Source: Gemmatimonadota bacterium
GTDB lineage: Bacteria > Gemmatimonadota > Gemmatimonadetes > Longimicrobiales > Gaopeijiaceae
Direction: 5' to 3'
DNA length: 37,413 nucleotides
Assembly: GCA_007125125.1 (NCBI GenBank)
Contig: SLDT01000121.1
Span: 1 to 37,413 of the forward strand
The notes beneath the pieces are model-generated. The model was not told where the DNA came from, ran no database searches, and saw nothing but the letters and a program-made list of their open reading frames with translations. Position 1 is the first letter of the stretch. Each line of letters opens with the position of its first letter. Made by a program: the position numbers and the translations under genes. Below, piece after piece: positions 1 to 7,990 of the stretch.

Positions 1-1
1 C

Positions 2-1147
2 GAGCAGGCGCGGGAGGCGATGGCCGGGCTCGACGAGGCGCGCCAGGCGATGGAGCGGGCGGCCGCGGAGAGCCGCGCGGGCGACCGGGAGGCGGGATCT
101 CAGGAGGCCCGGGAGGCGGCCGAGGCGGCGCGAGAGGCGCTCGAGGGGCTCGAGGAGGCGCGCATGGAGTGGCTCGAGGAGTGGATGGAGCAGCTCCGGG
201 AGGCGCTTCGAGGGAGCGCGGAGGACGCGCTGGCCCTGGCGCGCCGGCAGGACGAGGTGCGGATCCGGGTGCCGGGTGCCGAGGCGGAGCTCCGGGGGAC
301 CCTCCAGGTCGAGGAGGCGGCGATCCTCGAGGGTGTACGGAACCTCGCGACCCGCCTGGCCCTCGCGACCCGGCAGGCGCCGCAGCTCGGCCGCGAGGTG
401 CTCGGGGCGCTCGCCGAGGCGCAGGAGGCGGGGCTGTCCGTGACGGAGGGACTCGAGCGGCGCTCGGGTTCGACGGGGCAGGCGGCGCAGGCCTCGCTCC
501 ATGTGATCCGGCACCTGAACCGTGCCGCGCTCCTCGCCCTCCAGGGGCTCGACCAGGTGGGGGAGGGGGGAGAGGGGGGCGAGTCACAGGCCTTCCAGGA
601 CCTGATGGACGAACTCGAGTCGCTCGCGGGCGAGCAGTCGGCGGCGAACGAGGCGGCGCAGCAGGCGGCCGCCGATGCCTCGGCCGACGGGGCCGACGCG
701 CAGCGCCAGGAGGCGGCCGGGGGACAGGAGGAGGTGGCCCGCCGCCTCGAGGAACTCGCGCGGGGGGCGGCGGGTGACGCGACCTCCTCGCAGATCCGGG
801 AGATGGCCGAGGAGGCGCGCGAGCTCGCCCGGGAGCTCGACGAGGGACGCCTCGACGCCGAGGTGCTCGACCGCCAGCGGGAGCTCCTCGAGCGCCTCCT
901 GAGCGCGGGGCGGACCCTCGAGCGGGACGGGCCCACGGAGGAGCGCGAGGGGACGGTGGCCGGCCAGGTCGAGCGGAGGGCGATCGCGCCCCTCCCGCGC
1001 ACCCTCCTCGAGGGGAGCTTCCTCGCTCCGCCGGGGCCGGAGGAGCTGGGCCGGCTCACCCCCGCGGAGCGGCGCCTCGTCCTCGAGTACTTCGAACGGC
1101 TGAACCGGCGGGGAGCCGGGGGGACCGATCCGGGAGGCGACCGATGA
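2..1147 (+). CDS. DUF4175-like coiled-coil protein, C-terminal part (5' end outside window)
   Basis: The frame is open from base 2, so the gene starts upstream; 381 residues are visible. The first in-frame ATG inside the window (position 20) lies in the middle of a helical repeat and is unlikely to be the true start. The visible part is almost entirely Ala/Glu/Arg/Leu-rich amphipathic helix with coiled-coil character. It ends in a more conserved-looking tail around LTPAERRLVLEYFERLNRR. This resembles the C-terminal half of the large DUF4175-type proteins of Gemmatimonadota and Bacteroidota, whose N-terminus is normally membrane-anchored and which often sit near MoxR/DUF58/vWA genes; that assignment is from memory of the family. 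The stop overlaps the next start by ATGA, implying cotranslation with the exported protein downstream. The molecular function is unknown. Confidence 0.7.
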   Translation, partial: EQAREAMAGLDEARQAMERAAAESRAGDREAGSQEAREAAEAAREALEGLEEARMEWLEEWMEQLREALRGSAEDALALARRQDEVRIRVPGAEAELRGTLQVEEAAILEGVRNLATRLALATRQAPQLGREVLGALAEAQEAGLSVTEGLERRSGSTGQAAQASLHVIRHLNRAALLALQGLDQVGEGGEGGESQAFQDLMDELESLAGEQSAANEAAQQAAADASADGADAQRQEAAGGQEEVARRLEELARGAAGDATSSQIREMAEEARELARELDEGRLDAEVLDRQRELLERLLSAGRTLERDGPTEEREGTVAGQVERRAIAPLPRTLLEGSFLAPPGPEELGRLTPAERRLVLEYFERLNRRGAGGTDPGGDR

Positions 1148-1773
1148 GAGGGTGGTGGGCCCTCGTCGCGGCACTCGCCGTCGCGCTCCCGGGGGCGCTC
1201 CCGGCGCAGGAGCCCGAGCCCCCGCCCCCGCCCCCGGCCGAGATCCCGGCGCTCCTCGCGGCGGGGGGGGAGTCGGCGGGGCTCGCGAAGGTGGGGATCC
1301 TGCACCGGGTCGGGGAGCTCCCGGAGCCGCGGGCGACCCGCTGGGTCCAGCTCTACGCCCTCGTGGGCACGGCCTCGCCCGGGGGGAGCGCCCTCGCGGC
1401 CTCCGGGCTCCTCGAGGCCGAGGAGGAGCGCGAGCGCGAGGGGGCCGGGGCGATCGTGGAGGGGATCGAGGGCCTTCCCGACGAGGACCGGCTTCCCCTC
1501 CTGGCCTTCGCGGCCCTCCTCCTCGAGCGGGCCGACCCGGACGAGGCGGCGCGCCTCCGCGAGCGCTTCGTCGAGGAGAGCCCGGAGGTGGGGGAGGGCC
1601 CGCCCCAGGGCTACGAGGTGCGGGTCCGGCTCGCGCGCCGGCTGATCGAGACGGGGGGGAGCCGCGACCGGGCGGCCGGGCTCCTCGAAGCGGTGATCCT
1701 CGCTGCCCCGAACCACCCGGTGACCCCCGAGGCACGGCGGCTCCTCGCGGGGCTCCGGAGCGACCGGCGATGA
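1144..1773 (+). CDS. Small exported protein, helical-repeat-like, function unknown
   Basis: This 209-residue protein begins with a clear Sec signal peptide (hydrophobic stretch about residues 4-18, cleavage plausible after LPAQ). A proline run follows, then Ala/Leu/Glu-rich helices. The C-terminal half (ARRLIETGGSRDRAAGLLEAV, then HPVTPEARRLL) reads like degenerate TPR helices, but I cannot assign a named family. The start is fixed by the 4-base ATGA overlap with the coiled-coil gene upstream, and the stop overlaps the next start in the same way. The three genes therefore form one tightly coupled unit. A periplasmic partner role for the upstream membrane protein is an inference from that coupling. 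Confidence 0.65.
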   Translation: MRGWWALVAALAVALPGALPAQEPEPPPPPPAEIPALLAAGGESAGLAKVGILHRVGELPEPRATRWVQLYALVGTASPGGSALAASGLLEAEEEREREGAGAIVEGIEGLPDEDRLPLLAFAALLLERADPDEAARLRERFVEESPEVGEGPPQGYEVRVRLARRLIETGGSRDRAAGLLEAVILAAPNHPVTPEARRLLAGLRSDRR

Positions 1774-1808
1774 CGATGACGGTGACGATGACGATGACGC
1801 CCCCCCCC
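1768..1808 (+). repeat. ATGACG hexanucleotide repeat plus 9-C tract at a gene start
   Basis: Bases 1770-1799 are five tandem ATGACG-type units (the middle one reads GTGACG), followed by nine C (1800-1808). The array contains the previous gene's stop codon, four in-frame ATG and one GTG. Six-base unit changes would keep the reading frame, while slippage in the C tract would break it. Confidence 0.8.
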
Positions 1809-3077
1809 TCGACCCCGGGCCGGGCCCTGCGGTGCACCCTCGCGGCGGTGCTCGTCTGCGTGTTCCTGCCCGTGGCCCTCGCGGCCCAGCACCTCCTCGT
1901 CCCGATGGACCGAGGGCAGATGAACCACCTGAAGGCCTACGGGCTGACCTACTGGGTCCTCGAGCAGGGAGAGACGGCGGAGTGGCTGCTGAACTACCGC
2001 GGGGGTGCCTTCCTCCTGCCCGACCGGGAGGGGGTGCGGAGGGAGGCGGCGCTGCGCGGGGTGGCGGTCGAGTCCCTCTCGGCCGATGCGGAGCTCCGGA
2101 TGCGCGGAGTGATCCTCGAGGGGAACATGGAGGCGGTGCCCCTCGAGAGCCCGCCCCGGATCGCGATCTACACCCCGCCGAACCAGCAGCCCTGGGACGA
2201 TGCGGTCACCCTCGCGCTGACCTACGCGGGGATCCCCTACGAGACGATCTGGGACGGGGAGGTGCTCGAGGGGAGGCTCGACGACTACGACTGGGTGCAC
2301 CTGCACCACGAGGACTTCACCGGGCAGTACTCGAAGTTCTACCCGAGCTACCGGAACGAGCCCTGGATGCGCGACGAGGTGGCGCGCAACGAGGAGATGG
2401 CCAGGCGCTTCGGCTTCTCCGACGTGCCGGCGCTCAAGTCGGAGGTGGCCGAGACGCTGCGGGAGTACGTCGTGGGGGGGGGCTTCCTCTTCGCGATGTG
2501 CTCGGCGACGGAGACCCTCGACCTGGCGCTCGCGGCGCGCGACGTGGACATCACCGCGCCCTGGGCCAATGGCCGGCAGCCCGACCCCGACGCGGCCGAG
2601 CGGCTCGACTGGTCGCGGACCTTCGCCTTCCAGGGCGCGCAACCGGAGCTCTCCGGGTCGGTGAACGCCTTCTCGGACATCGACACGCACCAGGTGAACA
2701 CCTTCCGGAGGCAGCCGCTCAGGACCTTCCGGCTCTTCGAGTTCAGCGCGAAGCTCGACCCGGTGCCCTCGATGCTCGTGCAGAACCACGAGTCGGTGCT
2801 CCCGGACTTCTACGGGCTCACGACGGCGTTCCGCGAAGACCGGATCAAGCCGGGGGCGACGATTCTGGCGCGCGACGGGAACCGGGTGAAGTACCTCCAC
2901 GGGACCCTCGGCGAGGGGACCTGGACCTTCTACGGGGGCCATGACCCCGAGGACCCCGAGCATCAGATCGGGGACGCGCCGACGAACCTGGACCTGGTCC
3001 CGAACTCCCCGGGATACCGGCTGATCCTGAACAACGTGCTCTTCCCGGCGGCGCGCCCGACGCCGCGCAAGACCTGA
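1770..3077 (+). CDS. Exported protein of the family often labelled 'asparagine synthetase B', GATase1-like
   Basis: A 435-residue protein. I chose ATG 1770 because it overlaps the previous stop (ATGA). Three more in-frame ATGs (1776, 1788, 1794) and a GTG (1782) follow inside a hexanucleotide repeat, so the real start is ambiguous within 8 codons. After a proline patch comes a signal peptide (about residues 18-38, cleavage near LAAQ), so the protein is exported. The mature start, HLLVPMDRGQMNHLKAYG, and the following LNYRGG are hallmarks of a Bacteroidota/Gemmatimonadota family often annotated asparagine synthetase B. No N-terminal catalytic Cys or ATP-PPi loop is visible, so I regard that name as wrong. 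RIAIYTPP, DYDWVHLHHEDF and VGGGFLFAMCSATET suggest a flavodoxin/GATase1-like fold related to DUF4159. Function unknown. Confidence 0.6.
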   Translation: MTMTVTMTMTPPPSTPGRALRCTLAAVLVCVFLPVALAAQHLLVPMDRGQMNHLKAYGLTYWVLEQGETAEWLLNYRGGAFLLPDREGVRREAALRGVAVESLSADAELRMRGVILEGNMEAVPLESPPRIAIYTPPNQQPWDDAVTLALTYAGIPYETIWDGEVLEGRLDDYDWVHLHHEDFTGQYSKFYPSYRNEPWMRDEVARNEEMARRFGFSDVPALKSEVAETLREYVVGGGFLFAMCSATETLDLALAARDVDITAPWANGRQPDPDAAERLDWSRTFAFQGAQPELSGSVNAFSDIDTHQVNTFRRQPLRTFRLFEFSAKLDPVPSMLVQNHESVLPDFYGLTTAFREDRIKPGATILARDGNRVKYLHGTLGEGTWTFYGGHDPEDPEHQIGDAPTNLDLVPNSPGYRLILNNVLFPAARPTPRKT

Positions 3078-3091
3078 GGGCCCCGGCGCCG

Positions 3092-5710
3092 GTGGAACCT
3101 CTTCGCCTCGCCCCCGAGGCCGCCCGGGCGATCCGTGCCGAGATCGAGCGCGCCGGGGGGCGGGAGGTCTGCTTCCTGGCCTCGGTCGACGGAGCGCGGC
3201 AGATCGTGAACCCGCGGGCGGTGGCGCGCGGGAACCGGCACGCGGTGCTTGCCGCCGCCTCCGGGGCCTCGGCGGGGGAGATCCTCCTGCACAACCACCC
3301 CTCGGGCGAGCTCGAGCCCTCCGACCCGGACCTGGCCCTCGCGGCGCGCGTCTACGAGGAGGGGCTCGGTACGGGGATCATCGACAACGGCGCGACCCGC
3401 CTCTACGTGGTCGTCGAGCCCCCGGAACCCCGCGAGCGGGTCCGGCTCGACCCGGCCGAGGTCACCGCCGCCCTTGCCCCGGGGGGTGCCCTCGCGGCGC
3501 GTCACCCCGGCTTCGAGGACCGCCCCTCGCAGCGTGCGATGGCGACGCGCGTGACGGAGCGCTACAACGAGGGCGGGGTCCTCGTCGTCGAGGCGGGCAC
3601 GGGGACGGGGAAGTCGCTCGCCTACCTCCTCCCCGCGGCGCACTGGGCGCTCGCGAACGGGGAGCGGACCGTCGTCTCGACGAACACGATCAACCTCCAG
3701 GAGCAGCTCGTCGGGAAGGACCTCCCCCTCGTCCAGTCGCTCGTGGACGGGGAGCTGCGCTGGGCCCTCGTGAAGGGGCGCGGGAACTACGTCTCGATCC
3801 GCCGCCTGCTCCTCGCGGCCGAGACCGCCCCCCTCCTCTTCGAGAACGACCGCGCCGCCGAGCTCGAGGCGCTCGTGGAGTGGAGCGAGAACACGCGCGA
3901 CGGCTCCCTCTCGGACCTCGCGACCGCCCCCTCGCCCGAGGTCTGGGAGGAGGTCCGCTCCGACGGGGACATCTGCCTCAAGGCGCGCTGCCCCCACTTC
4001 CAGGCCTGTTTCTACCAGCGCGCACGGAGGAAGGCCGCCTCGGCCGACATCCTCGTCGCGAACCATGCCCTCCTCCTCTCGGACGTGGCGCTCCGCGAGA
4101 CGACGGACAACTGGGCCCAGTCGGCGGTGCTCCCCCCGTATCGCCACGTCGTCCTCGACGAGGCGCACAATGTCGAGGACGCCGCGACGCAGCACCTCGG
4201 CGCCGAGGTGACCCGGATCGGGCTCCTGCGCACCCTCGGGCGCATCGAGCGCAAGGACAGGGGGGTCGTCTCGAGCATCGCCGAGATCCTGCGCGGGGCA
4301 GGGGAGGGGGGCGAGGCCTCCCGCACCCTCCTCCGCATCCAGGACCGCCTCCGCCCGTTGCTCAAGCGGGCGCGCACGAGCCTCGCCGGCTTCTTCGACC
4401 TCCTCGAGCCCCGCGTCCCCTCGGGGACGGACGACCCCCTCCGCCTCGGGCGCGGCGACCCGCGGGACCCGGGCGAGGATCCCGAGGTGATCGCCGCCCT
4501 CGACCGCCTCACCGCCGCGCTCGGCCGGCTCGAGCGCGAGGTCGAGGAGCTCCGCCTCCGCCTCGAGGGCGACGAAGTCGTGCGGGAGCGCCTCGAGGGG
4601 CGGCTTCTCGACCTCCGGTCCCTCGAGCGGCGCCTCGAGGGGGCCCGCCACGGGCTCTCCCTCGTCCTCGACCCCGGCGAGCGGGAGAGCGCCTTCGTGC
4701 GCTGGATCGAGGGGGAGTGGCGCGACGGGATCCTCCGCAACGTGCGTCTCGCTGCGGCCCCCGTCGAACCCGGCCAGCGGCTCCGCGCCGCCCTCTTCGA
4801 GCGGGTCGAGGCCGCCGTGCTCACCTCGGCGACCCTCTCGGTCGGGCGGGGCGGGTTCGGCTTCGTCCGGGGCCGGCTCGGCCTCGACGCCTCCGACCCC
4901 GCACCCCCTGTGCAGGAGGCCGAGCACCCGGCCTTCGAACTCGCCTTCGCCGATCCGACCCCGGTCATCGACCTCTCGGCCGAGGCGGCCCCGCCCCCCC
5001 TCGAGGTCGTCGAGGAGGTCGTGGCCTCGCCCTTCCGTTACGAGGAGCAGGCACTCTTCGCGGTCCCGACCGACCTCCCGGACGCGGGGGCCGCTCCCGC
5101 GTTCCAGGCCGCCACCGCGCGCGTCACCCTCGAGCTCGCCGCGATGACCGGGGGGGGCATCTTCGTGCTCTTCACCTCGTACCGCGCGATGCGCGACGTT
5201 GCGCACCGCCTCCGGCAGTCGGGCGAGGAGGGCCGCCGCCCCCTCCTCGTCCAGGGCGAGGCCCCCCGCCACCGCCTCCTCGCCGACTTCATCCGCTCGG
5301 AGCGGGCGATTCTCCTCGGGACGACCTCCTTCTGGGAGGGGGTCGACGTCCCGGGCGAGCCCCTGCGCGGCCTCATCATCCAGAAACTCCCCTTCCGGGT
5401 TCCCTCCGAGCCGGTCACCCAGGCCCGCATGGAGGCGCTCGAGGCCCGGGGGAAGAGTCCCTTCAACGGCTACCTCCTCCCCCTCGCGGCCCTCCGGCTC
5501 AAGCAGGGGTTCGGGCGCCTCATCCGGGCCCGGAGCGATCGCGGGGCGATTCTCCTCCTCGACCACCGGATCCTCACGAAGGGCTACGGGCGCCTCCTCC
5601 TCGGAGCGCTCCCTCCAGCCCCCCTCGTGAAGGGCCCCTGGGAGGAGCTCCGCACCAGCCTGCGGGCCTTCTACGGGGAGCCCGCTTGCTCCCCGGGGCC
5701 CGATGGGTAG
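3092..5710 (+). CDS. JAMM (RadC-like) domain fused to DinG/XPD-family ATP-dependent DNA helicase
   Basis: An 872-residue protein, GTG start, with GAGGG at 3076-3080 as a plausible ribosome site. Residues about 10-115 are a RadC-type JAB/MPN domain with an intact JAMM motif: E25, H67-N-H69, S77 and D80 in HNHPSG..PSDPD. The rest is an SF2 DinG/XPD-type helicase: Walker A AGTGTGKS (168-175), DEAH box 356-359, LTSATLS motif, motif V region ILLGTTSFWEGVDVPG (about 738-752) and motif VI QGFGRLIR (about 803-810). Three cysteines of the Fe-S cluster arrangement are present (C295, C300, C306), but the first expected ligand in KGRGNYVS is Ser235. The family unwinds DNA or DNA-RNA hybrids 5'-3' during repair; the JAMM domain predicts zinc-dependent peptidase activity or a structural role. 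It begins 14 bp after the exported protein. Confidence 0.9.
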   Translation: MEPLRLAPEAARAIRAEIERAGGREVCFLASVDGARQIVNPRAVARGNRHAVLAAASGASAGEILLHNHPSGELEPSDPDLALAARVYEEGLGTGIIDNGATRLYVVVEPPEPRERVRLDPAEVTAALAPGGALAARHPGFEDRPSQRAMATRVTERYNEGGVLVVEAGTGTGKSLAYLLPAAHWALANGERTVVSTNTINLQEQLVGKDLPLVQSLVDGELRWALVKGRGNYVSIRRLLLAAETAPLLFENDRAAELEALVEWSENTRDGSLSDLATAPSPEVWEEVRSDGDICLKARCPHFQACFYQRARRKAASADILVANHALLLSDVALRETTDNWAQSAVLPPYRHVVLDEAHNVEDAATQHLGAEVTRIGLLRTLGRIERKDRGVVSSIAEILRGAGEGGEASRTLLRIQDRLRPLLKRARTSLAGFFDLLEPRVPSGTDDPLRLGRGDPRDPGEDPEVIAALDRLTAALGRLEREVEELRLRLEGDEVVRERLEGRLLDLRSLERRLEGARHGLSLVLDPGERESAFVRWIEGEWRDGILRNVRLAAAPVEPGQRLRAALFERVEAAVLTSATLSVGRGGFGFVRGRLGLDASDPAPPVQEAEHPAFELAFADPTPVIDLSAEAAPPPLEVVEEVVASPFRYEEQALFAVPTDLPDAGAAPAFQAATARVTLELAAMTGGGIFVLFTSYRAMRDVAHRLRQSGEEGRRPLLVQGEAPRHRLLADFIRSERAILLGTTSFWEGVDVPGEPLRGLIIQKLPFRVPSEPVTQARMEALEARGKSPFNGYLLPLAALRLKQGFGRLIRARSDRGAILLLDHRILTKGYGRLLLGALPPAPLVKGPWEELRTSLRAFYGEPACSPGPDG

Positions 5711-5713
5711 ATT
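5686..5713 (+). promoter_or_regulatory. Candidate sigma-70-type promoter
   Basis: TTGCTC (5686-5691) and TAGATT (5708-5713) are 16 bp apart, overlapping the helicase stop codon, about 90 bp upstream of the small membrane protein gene. The AT-rich TAGATTAGAA stands out in this very GC-rich sequence. The -10 matches TATAAT at 4 of 6 positions and the -35 at only 3 of 6. No mapped transcript is available. Confidence 0.35.
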
Positions 5714-5803
5714 AGAACGTCCCCCCCGCGGGGACGCAGCCGAACGCGGTCGAGCGGCCCCCTCCGCCCTGCCGCCCCCCATCCCACTCCGGACCCGGAT
5801 TCC

Positions 5804-6007
5804 ATGACCCGCATCTTCGGTCTTGCGGTTGGTGCCCTCTGGCTCGTCTTCACCTACATGGCCTTCAGCGCGGGCTCGGCCGGGCGCCAGGCAGGACAGC
5901 CGGACGTCGCCTTCTGGTACACGGCCACGGCGCTTCTTCTCGGACTCGCGGCGCTCGTCGCCATCGTGGGCACCCTCCGCCACCGTCCGTCCGGCCCGCG
6001 CAAGTAG
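5804..6007 (+). CDS. Small two-helix membrane protein
   Basis: A 67-residue protein with two hydrophobic segments (about residues 5-23 and 40-58) separated by a polar Gly/Gln loop, and a basic tail ending HRPSGPRK. By the positive-inside rule this tail is probably cytoplasmic. There is a 93-bp gap before it carrying a candidate promoter, and the fumarylacetoacetate-hydrolase family gene follows 9 bp after its stop. I recognise no family. The two clean membrane helices and the tight downstream spacing favour a real gene over a chance frame. Confidence 0.6.
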   Translation: MTRIFGLAVGALWLVFTYMAFSAGSAGRQAGQPDVAFWYTATALLLGLAALVAIVGTLRHRPSGPRK

Positions 6008-6016
6008 CCAGCGGCG

Positions 6017-6655
6017 ATGGTGGCCAAACCTCCGCGTCCGGGCAAGATTGTCTGCGTCGGACGGAACTACGCCGCGCACGCCCGCGAGCTTGGCCACGAG
6101 GTTCCCGCCGAGCCCCTCCTCTTTTTCAAGCCCCCTTCGGCGATCATCCCTGCGGGCGGTGAGATCGTCGTTCCTGCCGGCGTCGGCCGGGTCGACTTCG
6201 AGGGCGAGGTTGCCTTCGTCGTCGGCACCCGCGCACGGAGCGTTCCCCGTGAAGAAGGGTGGGGCGTGCTCTCCCACCTCGCCGCGGCGAACGACGTGAC
6301 CGCGCGCGACCTCCAGCGGACCGACGGGCAGTGGACGCGGGCCAAGGGCTTCGACACCTTCCTCCCCCTCGGCGAGCCGGTGGCCCTCGAGGGAGTCGAC
6401 CGCGATGCCCTCGAGCTGCGCACCCTCGTGAACGGGGAGCTCCGCCAGCTCGGCCGGATCGGGGAGATGATCTTCGACCCGCCGACCCTCGTGAGCTTCA
6501 TCTCGGGGATCATGACCCTCGAACCGGGCGACCTGATCCTGACGGGGACCCCGGAGGGTGTGGGCCCCCTCGCCCCGGGGGACGAGGTCCAGGTCCGGAT
6601 CGAGGGGGCGCCCCCCCTGCGGAACCGCGTCGTGGCGGGTGCCCGGGATGGGTGA
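6017..6655 (+). CDS. Fumarylacetoacetate hydrolase (FAH) family protein, acylpyruvase/YcgM-like
   Basis: A 212-residue protein, the usual length for single-domain FAHD1/YcgM-type enzymes. The FAH fold signatures are all visible: KIVCVGRNYAAH (10-21), FFKPPSA (36-42), the metal ligands E62 and E64 in DFEGE, D93 in ANDVTARD, K110 in RAKGFD, and LILTGTPEGVG (173-183). Family members cleave or decarboxylate C-C bonds of acylpyruvates or oxaloacetate, or act as hydratases, using Mg2+ or Mn2+ in the cytosol. The sequence alone does not identify the substrate. It overlaps the aminotransferase gene by 8 bp, so the two may act on a common 2-oxo/amino acid route (inference). Confidence 0.85.
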   Translation: MVAKPPRPGKIVCVGRNYAAHARELGHEVPAEPLLFFKPPSAIIPAGGEIVVPAGVGRVDFEGEVAFVVGTRARSVPREEGWGVLSHLAAANDVTARDLQRTDGQWTRAKGFDTFLPLGEPVALEGVDRDALELRTLVNGELRQLGRIGEMIFDPPTLVSFISGIMTLEPGDLILTGTPEGVGPLAPGDEVQVRIEGAPPLRNRVVAGARDG

Positions 6656-7844
6656 GGCGCTCGAGCCCGCGTTCCCCCCGCGTTCGCGCGCGCTGGAGGC
6701 GCTCCCGGGGTATCCAATGGCGGGGATCCCGGAGCGGCGCCGGGCGCTCGAGGAGGCCGGGGTCGATGTGATCGACCTGGGGGCGGGCGACGCCGACCTC
6801 GCACCCCCGCCGGCAGCGGTCGAGAGGCTCCGGCGGGCAGCGGGCGAGGCGCGCTTCTCGCGCTACCCCTTCCAGCTGGGGCATGTCCCCTTCCGGGAGG
6901 CGGCGGCCGGATGGATGGGGGAGCGCTTCGGGGTCGAGGTGGACCCCCGGAGCGGGCTCCTCCCCGTGATCGGCTCGAAGGAGGGGATCGCGCACCTCCT
7001 GATGGCGATCCTGAACCCGGGCGATGTGGCGGTCTTTCCCGACCCCGGCTACCAGGCCTACCGCGGGGGCACGACGCTGGCCGGGGCGGAGTGCCACCCG
7101 GTGCCGCTTCTTCCCGGCGATGACTTCCTCCTCCCCTTCGACCGGCTTCCGGCCGAGGTCGTGCGGCGCACGCGGGTCCTGATCCTGAACTACCCGAACA
7201 ACCCGACCGCCGCGATCGCGCCGCGCGCCTACCTCGAGCGGGCGGTGGCCTTCTGCCGGGAGCACCGGATCGTGCTCCTGCACGACCACGCCTACTCCGA
7301 GATCGCCTTCGACGGGTATCGGCCCCCCTCGATCCTCGAGATCCCCGGTGCGTCGGAGGTGGCGGTCGAGTTCCACTCCCTGTCGAAGAGCTACAACATG
7401 ACGGGGTGGCGGCTCGGGTGGGTGGCGGGGTCGCCCGAGCTCGTGGCCCTCCTGGCGCGCCTCAAGACCTTCGTAGACACCGGGGCCTTCCTCGCGGTGC
7501 AGGAGGCGGGGGTGGGCGCGCTCGAGTCCTGGCGCGACTGGCTCCCGGGGAATGTCGAGGTCTTCCGGCGCCGGCGGGACGCGGCGGTCGCGGGCCTCGC
7601 GGCGGCGGGCTTCGAGGTGCGGGTCCCGAAGGCGACGATGTACCTCTGGGTCCCCGTGCCGGGCTCGGTGCCGGGTGAGGGTGACTCCCGCGCCTTCGCC
7701 CTGCGCGCCCTCGAGGAGACGGGGGTGATCGTCCTTCCCGGTGCGGGGCTCGGCGCCGGGGGGGAAGGCTTCTTCCGGATCGCACTCACCGTGGGCGAAG
7801 ACCGGCTCCGCGAGGCCGCCTCCCGCCTCGCGACACTTCTTTAG
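6648..7844 (+). CDS. PLP-dependent class I/II aminotransferase (DapL/alanine-transaminase-like)
   Basis: A 398-residue fold-type I aminotransferase. Start ATG 6648 overlaps the FAH gene by 8 bp; the frame is open further upstream but homology-like sequence begins only here. Key residues are present: YPNNPT with N185, HDHAYSEI with D213 and Y216, the Schiff-base lysine K247 in SLSKSYNMTGWRLG, and R377 in FFRIALT for the substrate carboxylate. The pattern LGAGDADLAPP..YPFQLGHVPFREA resembles the LL-diaminopimelate/alanine aminotransferase branch, but the true substrate cannot be read from sequence. The stop codon TAG (7842-7844) is part of the TTAG target duplication of the element that follows, so the insertion happened exactly at the gene end without damaging the protein. 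Confidence 0.88.
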   Translation: MGEALEPAFPPRSRALEALPGYPMAGIPERRRALEEAGVDVIDLGAGDADLAPPPAAVERLRRAAGEARFSRYPFQLGHVPFREAAAGWMGERFGVEVDPRSGLLPVIGSKEGIAHLLMAILNPGDVAVFPDPGYQAYRGGTTLAGAECHPVPLLPGDDFLLPFDRLPAEVVRRTRVLILNYPNNPTAAIAPRAYLERAVAFCREHRIVLLHDHAYSEIAFDGYRPPSILEIPGASEVAVEFHSLSKSYNMTGWRLGWVAGSPELVALLARLKTFVDTGAFLAVQEAGVGALESWRDWLPGNVEVFRRRRDAAVAGLAAAGFEVRVPKATMYLWVPVPGSVPGEGDSRAFALRALEETGVIVLPGAGLGAGGEGFFRIALTVGEDRLREAASRLATLL

Positions 7845-7874
7845 AAGGCTGTTGAAGAAGTACAGCGGCCCCCG
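7845..7874 (+). repeat. Left terminal inverted repeat of the MITE
   Basis: Thirty bases identical to the reverse complement of 8086-8115; identity stops abruptly at both the inner and outer boundaries. Confidence 0.9.
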
Positions 7875-7903
7875 CGAAGGGGTCTTACGGTCCTGGTCAA
7901 GGC

Positions 7904-7944
7904 GGAGCGCCGACAGCGATGCAGTAGCATCGGTGAGGCGCTCC
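7904..7944 (+). repeat. Internal hairpin 1 of the MITE
   Basis: GGAGCGCC (7904-7911) pairs with GGCGCTCC (7937-7944). Inside it, after a 5/4-nt internal loop, CGATGC (7917-7922) pairs with GCATCG (7927-7932) around the tetraloop AGTA. Confidence 0.75.
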
Positions 7945-7990
7945 AACGCGGATCCGGGGCCGCAACCCCCCATCGCCCTTAGGGTTGGGG

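Noticed and set aside
2474-2482. Nine-G tract as a phase-variation site
   Set aside because: Encodes the VVGGGF of a conserved-looking motif, and similar G or C runs occur throughout the left 8 kb, so it looks compositional.
2963-6277. Very long open frame on the - strand (about 1100 codons) opposite the helicase gene
   Set aside because: It is a shadow of high third-position GC: its translation is charged low-complexity sequence with no motifs, while the + strand has complete JAMM and helicase motifs.
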